Shown piece after piece: positions 57,648 through 64,000 of a stretch of 64,000 nucleotides of DNA. A program made the position numbers and the translations under genes. Under the pieces are notes generated by a model that ran no database searches, was not told the origin of the DNA, and was given only the letters and a program-made list of their open reading frames with translations. Numbering within the stretch: position 1 is the stretch's first letter; each line of letters begins with the position of its first letter. This DNA is from Cardinalis cardinalis (lineage: Eukaryota; Chordata; Aves; Passeriformes; Cardinalidae): contig JACDOX010000324.1 in assembly GCA_014549065.1 (NCBI GenBank), forward strand, positions 565,281-629,280. Direction: 5' to 3'.

Positions 57648-59600
57648 GCCCCCGAGCCCTCTGGGAGGGAAGCAGAGCTCTCATTTTGGGGCCTTTCACC
57701 CAGTTTTGCAGTGCTGTGCTGCACTGCCCAGCTCTCTCTGAGCCCAGAAAAGCAAATGTTTTTCCCTTTAATCTCTTTCTGATATCGAGATCCCACTGCT
57801 ACCGATAAGGGAAGTAGGTAAAGCTCTTTCAGACTGAGGTGTGGGTTTGGCAGCAGGTCCCAGACAGCCCAGGATGAGCCAGGTCTGGGATGCTCTGGGT
57901 CTGGCACTGGGAACTCCCCACTGCTTGGTGACACCTGACACTGTCCAGTGTCCCCAGCTGTGCTCCCTGACTCCTTCTGGTGCTCTGGTCTGGTGTTTGT
58001 TCTGGTGAAAAATTGTAAAGAAGCCAAATAAACACGGGTGACCTGGCAGTGGTGTCGCAGCAGACCCAGCCTGTGCAAACGCAGCCCTGCTCCCCAGACA
58101 TCCCCCAAGGCACAGCCGGGCTGCGGGGCAGGAGCAGCCGCAGGAAGGGCGGGATGGCCCCGGTGCTTTCCCAGCGTGGCTGGTGCCGGGCTGGTGCTCA
58201 ATTTACACGTGACTCCCCTCTGCATCTGCNCTTTTCACAGCCCAGACACTCGTGNTCCTGTGCTGTGGGGAAGGGATCTGTGGCTGGAGGGCTGCGGCCC
58301 CAGGGCTGAGCTGGGCTGTTCCTGCTCTGGGCGCCCTCGGGGGATGCTGAGGAGTGACACGGGAGCAGCTTTGGGCGCCTGTGGGGCCTTGTCCAAAGCA
58401 GTGGATGCTCTGAGTGGGCTGGGAGCTCTGCTGTGGCTGCCAGGAGCGCTGGGGGGGCACTGGAGGGCCTGGACCCCGTTCCTGGCTGTGCCACATCCCA
58501 ATCAAACATACCCAACCCCTGGCAAAGCCCAGGCAGGGCTGGCGGCTCCCCAACACAGCTGCTTGTCCCGGGGTCCCCCCACAGCCACTTCCACGTGTCC
58601 CAGGCCCAGTTGTGTTTACCAAAACAGGGGGAAAGAACTCCCCTGGGACACGGGAGCCCTGATCCAGGGGGAGCTTTCCCCGCGATAAGATAACATTGAG
58701 GCGTTTCAAAGGGAGGCAGAAACTCCTGGCGCTGCCGATAGCAGCGAAGCCCTTTCCCAGTGCTCGCTCCGGGGTCTCCTTCCTCCAGGGCTTTCATTTC
58801 CTCAGGGCAAACATTTCCGATGGGTGGCTTATCGGCTGTGCCTGCCCCGGCCAGGGCAGCGAGGGATGCCAGCTCTGTCACCCCGTGTGGGCTGGGGACA
58901 GCCACGTCGGGACGTGGTGACGTGGGGCCAGCCCGTGGCTGTTTGCAGCGGGGTTTGGTCTGACGTGGGTTTTTAGGGCACGGGGGAGTTTGGTTTTGGC
59001 AGAGCTACGTGCGCAGGAGAACTGCCTGAACTGCCCTGCCTGCTTCGTGTGCTAAAAAAAAAAGACAATAAATACCAGCTCGGTGTCTGTCTCGCTCAGA
59101 ACTGCTTTTTCCTGCTCGTGCCGGTGGAGACAACCTGGGCCTGGAGTGTGGCACGTTCTGGCTGTGCCCCTGTGCCCCATCCTGCAGCCACAGACCCCCG
59201 GGCAGGGGACAGGGCCGTGTCCCTGGGCTGGGAGGGTTTGGGTGCTGTCAGGGGCTCCCTTCACCCCCAGCATCTCTGTGCACCCTCAGGCTCAGTCCCT
59301 GGCTGCAGCATTGGGCAGGGGGTGGCTCTGGGGCTTGGGTCAGGGATGCTCCTGGCCCCAGCACGGCCCAGCTCTGGGAGTGATGTCGTGCCATGGACCT
59401 CACACACCTGGCAGGTCTCTGAGCTGCAGCTCTGACTCCAGGAGGAGCCAGGTGTCCGTCTGTCCCTGTCCCTGTCGCTGTCTCATCCCACGTGAGGCTG
59501 GGAAGGGGTTAACGGCGCCCGGGTTTGCCCCATTCCCCTCCCAAGGCCGAGCCTGCCCTGGACGCACCTGCCAAGGGTTAACCCGGCCCGGGCTGTTCAA
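57648..59600. other. intergenic, right of ILRUN, part 2
   Basis: No coding exon is recognised. A cluster of GATA, HNF4-like, ETS and FOXA-like sites lies at 58684-58835; a few isolated AATAAA-type hexamers (for example near 58028 and 59068) lack gene context. Confidence 0.5.
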
Positions 59601-59619
59601 ACACCTCGGCTGAGGTAAG

Positions 59620-59974
59620 CGCTGCTTGTTTGTTCAGGTAAATAAGGAAGGAATCGGATATAATGGGCAAAGGAGGCTCTGGCTGAGCCCTGACACTCAC
59701 TGTGCCGCCGCTGGCCTCGTCCCCGCGCTGCCCGCGGAGCCTCTCGGGGTGCCCGGCTCTCCTCGCTGTCCCCGCCGGGGCCGATGCGGCTCAGCCCGGC
59801 CGTGCTGCCGCGGAGCCGGCGCTGAGCGGGACCCGGGGCTGGGACCCCTCCCCAGGGCTGGGACCCCTCCCCCGGGGCCATGTGCCCCGCACCCAGCGCG
59901 CCCAGGGCCGCAGGGCCGGCTGTGCCCACCCTGCGCTGGCGCCCATGAGGATTCTGAGCTCGCACAGCCTCCAG
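59620..59974 (+). promoter_or_regulatory. candidate promoter and 5' non-coding exon (possibly SPDEF)
   Basis: TTGTTTGTTCAGGTAAATAA and GGAAGG (FOX- and ETS-like) are followed by GGATATAATGG (TATA-like, 59659-59664), then a GC-rich stretch of about 285 bp ending CACAGCCTCCAG before the strong donor GTAAGG at 59975. SPDEF is expected next to the right by synteny and has a non-coding first exon in mammals as I recall. No conserved protein is encoded here, so this remains a hypothesis. Confidence 0.3.
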
Positions 59975-62900
59975 GTAAGGCGCCCGCGCTGCCGCGACCC
60001 CCGGCTCCCCCCGCGCCCACCCCGCCCCGGGTCCTGCTCCTGGCGCCAGCCTGGGGTGGTCACGGGGCTGCCCCATGTCACAGTCCCACCCCGCAGCTCC
60101 CTGCACCTCCAGCTGCTGTTAGGGCTGAGCAGGGACAGGCTGTCCCTTGGTGAGAGGTTCCCGGCATTCCTCTGCATGGTGTCAACCAAAATGAGATGGG
60201 ATTTGCCATTTTTGTGGCTTTGCAACCTCCTCCTGCTCAAGCAAGGAGGGTGGGATGGAGCCAGGACTCCTGGGGCCGGCTCCTCCTGAGCCCACCTGGT
60301 GCCAGCTGGGACACCCAGGGTGCCACCAGCCCCTGTGCCAGGCAGGGGACGATGAGCTTTGGGGCACCATGTGACAAACCAGCAGCTGGGACCCTTCATG
60401 GAGCATCCTGGGGGGCCGTTGAGGCGTTGCCAGCTCTGGGGTGTCTCTGTGAAGCTGAGCCCCTTGTCCCAGCTGCTTTCCTGCTGGGGTGGTTTTTTTT
60501 TTTGTGTCAGCCCTAAATCGCTTTGGCTGCGGGTTTGGTTTTCGTGGTTCTGCTCGGTTAGTGAAACACAAACACCGTGAGGGTGCCAAATCCCCACAAT
60601 ACCGGTGTTCCCTGGGGCTGGGAGCACGGGGGGGAAGGTGCTGCTGCAAACAGGGGCTCCCTGGCCCCAGATGGGGAACACCAAGCTCTGCTGCTCACCG
60701 GGGGGACAGCGAGCACCAGGCTTTGCCTGGGTCACTGGCAGGTGCTGCCTGTCCCCTGTCACTGCTGTTTGCCTCCCTGCGCTGATGGAGAGGGCAGCCT
60801 GACCCAGGGCGTGGGGACCTCTGGGGACACCTGGTCCCCGTGCCAGCAGCCGTGCAGGTAATGGCAGGAGGAGCCAGGGCAGCTCGGTGGTGCTGGAGCT
60901 GAGAGTCCAGGCCCGCAGGATGGGCTGCATCCCCCCAGGGGTACCTCAGAGTGAGCCTGGGGCTTGCCCTGGCCCCAGCCCTGTCACCATGCAGCCCCCT
61001 GCTCTGTCACCTCCCCAGCCCCCTGCTCTGTCACCTCCCCAGCCCCCTGCTCTGTCACCTCCCCAGCCCCTGCCCTGGCTGTGGGGAGGTTCTGGCCAAT
61101 CCTCCTTCCTCCACCCAGCGATAAGGAGGGTGCGTGGCACAGGGTTTGGCAGCAGGACGTGGCACAGCTGTCACTCTGGGGCTTGCATGGGACATGCTGG
61201 CAGGATGTCAAATTGTCAGCAGCCTCTGAGCACCCACCTGGGTGCCTGCTGCAGCCCTGGCTTTGCAGGGACCCCGGGGCTCTTTTCCTGCTCCATCCAG
61301 GCTGCTCTGGGACAGCTCTGGGTCCCGCACGTCCCCAGTTCCTCCTGGGACAGCGCAGCACAGCACATCCCTGTCCCCACCTGGGGCTGGAGGTGACCCT
61401 GGAGCCGGCCCTGCTCCCTCTCCCCCGCTGCCTGGGAAGGGCTTTCGGAAGCGCCCGGGGGCTTGGGATCCATCCCGGGCTCTGCGGGCAGCGCCCCTCC
61501 CGCGGCGGGGCCACCCTGCCGGTCCCACGGCGCTCCGGCACAACCTGTTCCACCGCTGATTGGGTTTTAATTAACGGACCCATTGTTCGAGGGTGGGGGG
61601 CGGGTGAATTTCTTTTTTATTTTATTTTTTTCCTCTCGCTCTCAAGGGCCCGTCCCAGCGTTCCGCCCTGGTGGGGCACGGTGGGCTGCGCTTGCCAGGG
61701 GAGCTGGGGGTGGCACAGGGTCCTTGTCCCCGTTGTTGTCCCCCTCAGCTTGGGGTCTGTGTGGAGCTGAGCCAGGAGCACCCGCAGCTCCAGCTCGGGC
61801 TGGCTGCGTGCCCTGGGAGTGCAGGAGCCCCATGCCAGCCCCAGCACCGCACCGCAGGCAGAATTCCCCATGGAACAGCAGCCAGGGAGCCGCCAAGGCT
61901 GATGCAATGGCCGGCTCAGCCTCGCTCAGCTCGGGCAGGGAACAGGGAGGGTTTTGGTGCCATGCGTGCCCGTGCACCTGGGGCTGCCCCTCCAGCTCTC
62001 CTTTTCCAGGGAAATGCAAAAAGGGGTAGGGGAAGAGGGGGGAAAAGGCCACCTGAAGCGGCTTCTCCGTGCAAACAGGTCCCACCCAGCCCGGCCCGCG
62101 TGCCACAGCGGGAGAAAGTCAAACAGCGGCCCCCGCCCTGGGAGTACAGCGCCCTTGGTGGGGCACAGCTCAGCCTTTTGGGGACACTTCCCCAGGGATT
62201 GGGTCCCTCTGGTCCCTGCTGGGAGGAGGGGAACAGGATGAGGTGAAGGTGGGGCTGGGGCTCTCCATCCTGTGGTGTTCCTGAGGACGGTTCCACAGCC
62301 CTGCTCCCCCGTGGGTGAGGATGAACCGTGGCCTCAGAACATCCCAGAGGCTCTGGGAATGAGGCACCTGTGCCCTCCCAGACACCCCCACGGCCCGGCA
62401 CTGTGCAGCAGCAGGAGCTGCACAAGCTGTTACCACTTCCCTTTTGTGCTGCGAGCAGCGTGAGGCTGGATTTAGGGCTGATCTCCTAAAGCTCTTCTTT
62501 TAATCCTGAGCAAATCAAGGAGAGGTTTGGAAGCAGGCACCATCTCTCAGGGAAACTGTTTGGGGATGGTGGGGGCAGCCCCAGACCAGAAGAGGGTTTG
62601 GGTTCCCTCTTCTCCCTCCTCCTCCTTGCTGCAGTGCCACCAAAACCACTCAGGGTCGTGGGCTCCAGCTCCTGAACCCACAATCCCTCCCCAGTGCTGT
62701 TTAGGTGTCCCTGGCTCTTCCACGGGTTTTTCTGAGCTCTTTGGGCTATTCCAAGGATGAAGTGATGAGCTTGCCCCAAGCGCAGGCAATGCAGAGCTTC
62801 AAACCCACATTCCTGGGAGCACTCAATCCTCAGCAGCTTCGTTATCTCCCCCCTGAGCATGGGACACGGGGCTGGGTCCCATTGTCCCTGCTCCACTGAC

Positions 62901-63710
62901 CACCCCCGTGCTTGGGGGCTGTGCTCAGCCTGGAGAGACCCTGTGGGACCTTTTCCTCTCATTTATTTTAAACCTTTTCCCCCCAGCTGGGGTTTGGAGC
63001 AACAGGGCACCCCCTTTCCCTGGCCACGGCTCCCTGTTCCCCTTCAGGGCTGCCTGGTGTCCTGAAGGGTTTCAAGCTTTTCATGCTCCTTTCCCAGTGC
63101 CAGCTCCATTGCTAAAGCTCCTTTTTCTGCTTTTAAACCACCAGTTTGTGATGGTTCTTCTTCTCCTTGTAAAATGCAGTGCTGAAGGTGGAGGAGCTGG
63201 GCAGTGCCCTGGCCATGCCCATCAACAGCTTCTCCTTGGCAGGGGCCTCCCCTTCCCAAAGTCTCAGGATGGTTTTTGGGGAGGTTTCTCCATGGACGGA
63301 GCCATTACCTGGTGTTGCCATGGAAATTCAGCAGGTTCATCCTCTCCTCCATGGCCTCCAGGACTCCCAGGCTGATTTGGGGTAGTTTTTCTTGCAATAG
63401 AGTGAAGGTAATTGTAATTATCCTGTCTTACAAGGAAAGTTCTCCTCTGGGAGTTGGCAACAGAGACCAAGGGCTGGGTGCTGAGCTGGGTCCCTCCTGG
63501 GGATCTGGGTCTGGGGGCTGCTGTGCCTCAGGTGGAAGCAGCAGAGGGTATTTTCCATGCTCAGGAACGTGTCCCTGTGGCCCAAGCATCCATTGTCANC
63601 CCAGGGCTGTCCTGGGGGAGCTCCTCCAGGGACCCACAGTGCCTCCCACAGAGGCCTCAGCTCCACCTGGGACTGAGCTGCTGCCAGCCTGGGGTGCAGC
63701 CCTTGGGGAG
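59975..63710. other. intergenic or intronic GC-rich sequence
   Basis: Contains a 24-bp triple repeat (60993-61064) and otherwise no recognised feature. I searched by eye for ETS-domain and pointed-domain exons of SPDEF and found none. Confidence 0.5.
60993..61064. repeat. 24-bp minisatellite, three perfect copies
   Basis: Three identical units starting AGCCCCCTGCTCTGTCACCT at 60993, 61017 and 61041. Confidence 0.97.
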
Positions 63711-64000
63711 ACCCTGAACAGCCAGACCCTGAACACCCTGACCCTGAATACCCAGACCCTGAATACCCAGACCCTGAACACCCAGACCCTGAACAGCCAG
63801 ACCCTGAACAGCCAGACCCTAAATACCCAGACCCTGAACACCCTGACCCTGAACAGCCAGACCCTAAACAGCCAGACCCTGAATACCCAGACCCTGAACA
63901 GCCAGACCCTGAACACCCTGACCCTGAACAGCCAGACCCTGAACAGCCAGACCCTGAACAGCCAGACCCTGAACAGCCAGACCCTGAATAGCCAGACCCT
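63711..64000. repeat. 15-bp minisatellite, about 19 copies, open at right edge
   Basis: Units of ACCCTGAACAGCCAG with variants at two spots (ACA/ATA; GCCAG/CCCAG/CCCTG; rarely CTAAA). It runs off the window, so total length is unknown. On the minus strand it gives an artefactual VWLFR repeat. Confidence 0.98.

Noticed and set aside
63596..63916. Minus-strand repeat protein with VWLFR units
   Set aside because: It is the translation of a 15-bp minisatellite, whose period is a multiple of three, so every frame stays open.
50000..64000. SPDEF coding exons
   Set aside because: Expected by synteny, but no ETS or pointed domain peptide was found in any frame; the coding part must lie beyond the right edge.
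63711..64000. CRISPR-like array
   Set aside because: Contiguous 15-bp units without spacers in a vertebrate genome; a minisatellite.

Overview
The window looks like avian nuclear DNA, probably from a microchromosome. The evidence is vertebrate spliced genes with GT-AG introns, two CR1 LINE fragments with the usual avian 3'-end pattern, a short solo LTR, GC-rich promoters and many GC-rich minisatellites. The gene order BLTP3A(-) / SNRPC(-) / ILRUN(+) is the mirror image of the human 6p21.31 order as I remember it; I also recall this block lying on chicken chromosome 26. That placement is recollection and was not tested here.

Layout. Positions 1-15463 hold the first nine coding exons (about 369 residues) of BLTP3A (UHRF1BP1), a chorein-type bridge-like lipid transfer protein, on the minus strand. 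The gene continues past the left edge. Its intron 1 spans 11.4 kb and carries a solo LTR, an inverted LTR fragment and a 20-bp minisatellite. The BLTP3A start codon lies beside a GC-rich minisatellite of six copies. Positions 16200-20809 hold a complete six-exon SNRPC gene (U1 snRNP protein C, 159 residues), also on the minus strand; its poly(A) signal is about 750 bp upstream of the BLTP3A ATG. Positions 20810-21516 form a CpG-rich, apparently bidirectional promoter shared with ILRUN. A 403-base gap (21517-21919) follows and probably hides ILRUN exon 1. ILRUN exons 2-5 (33248-46143, plus strand) reach the stop codon, followed by a 3'UTR of about 3.3 kb.

Positions 49.5-64 kb contain no coding exon that I can support. 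By synteny, SPDEF should be the next gene to the right. A TATA-like element followed by a GC-rich stretch and a strong splice donor at about 59.66-59.97 kb, with GATA/FOX/ETS-like clusters just upstream, may be its promoter or 5' exon; this is inference. The region also holds several minisatellites, including a 15-bp repeat that runs off the right edge.

All exon boundaries given were checked by hand for splice sites, phase and continuity of the protein. I found no bacterial-type system, CRISPR array, tRNA or rRNA. I do not see a previously undescribed biological system. The most unusual items are the LTR pair with its perfect hairpin insertion, the promoter minisatellite, and the candidate regulatory clusters right of ILRUN.
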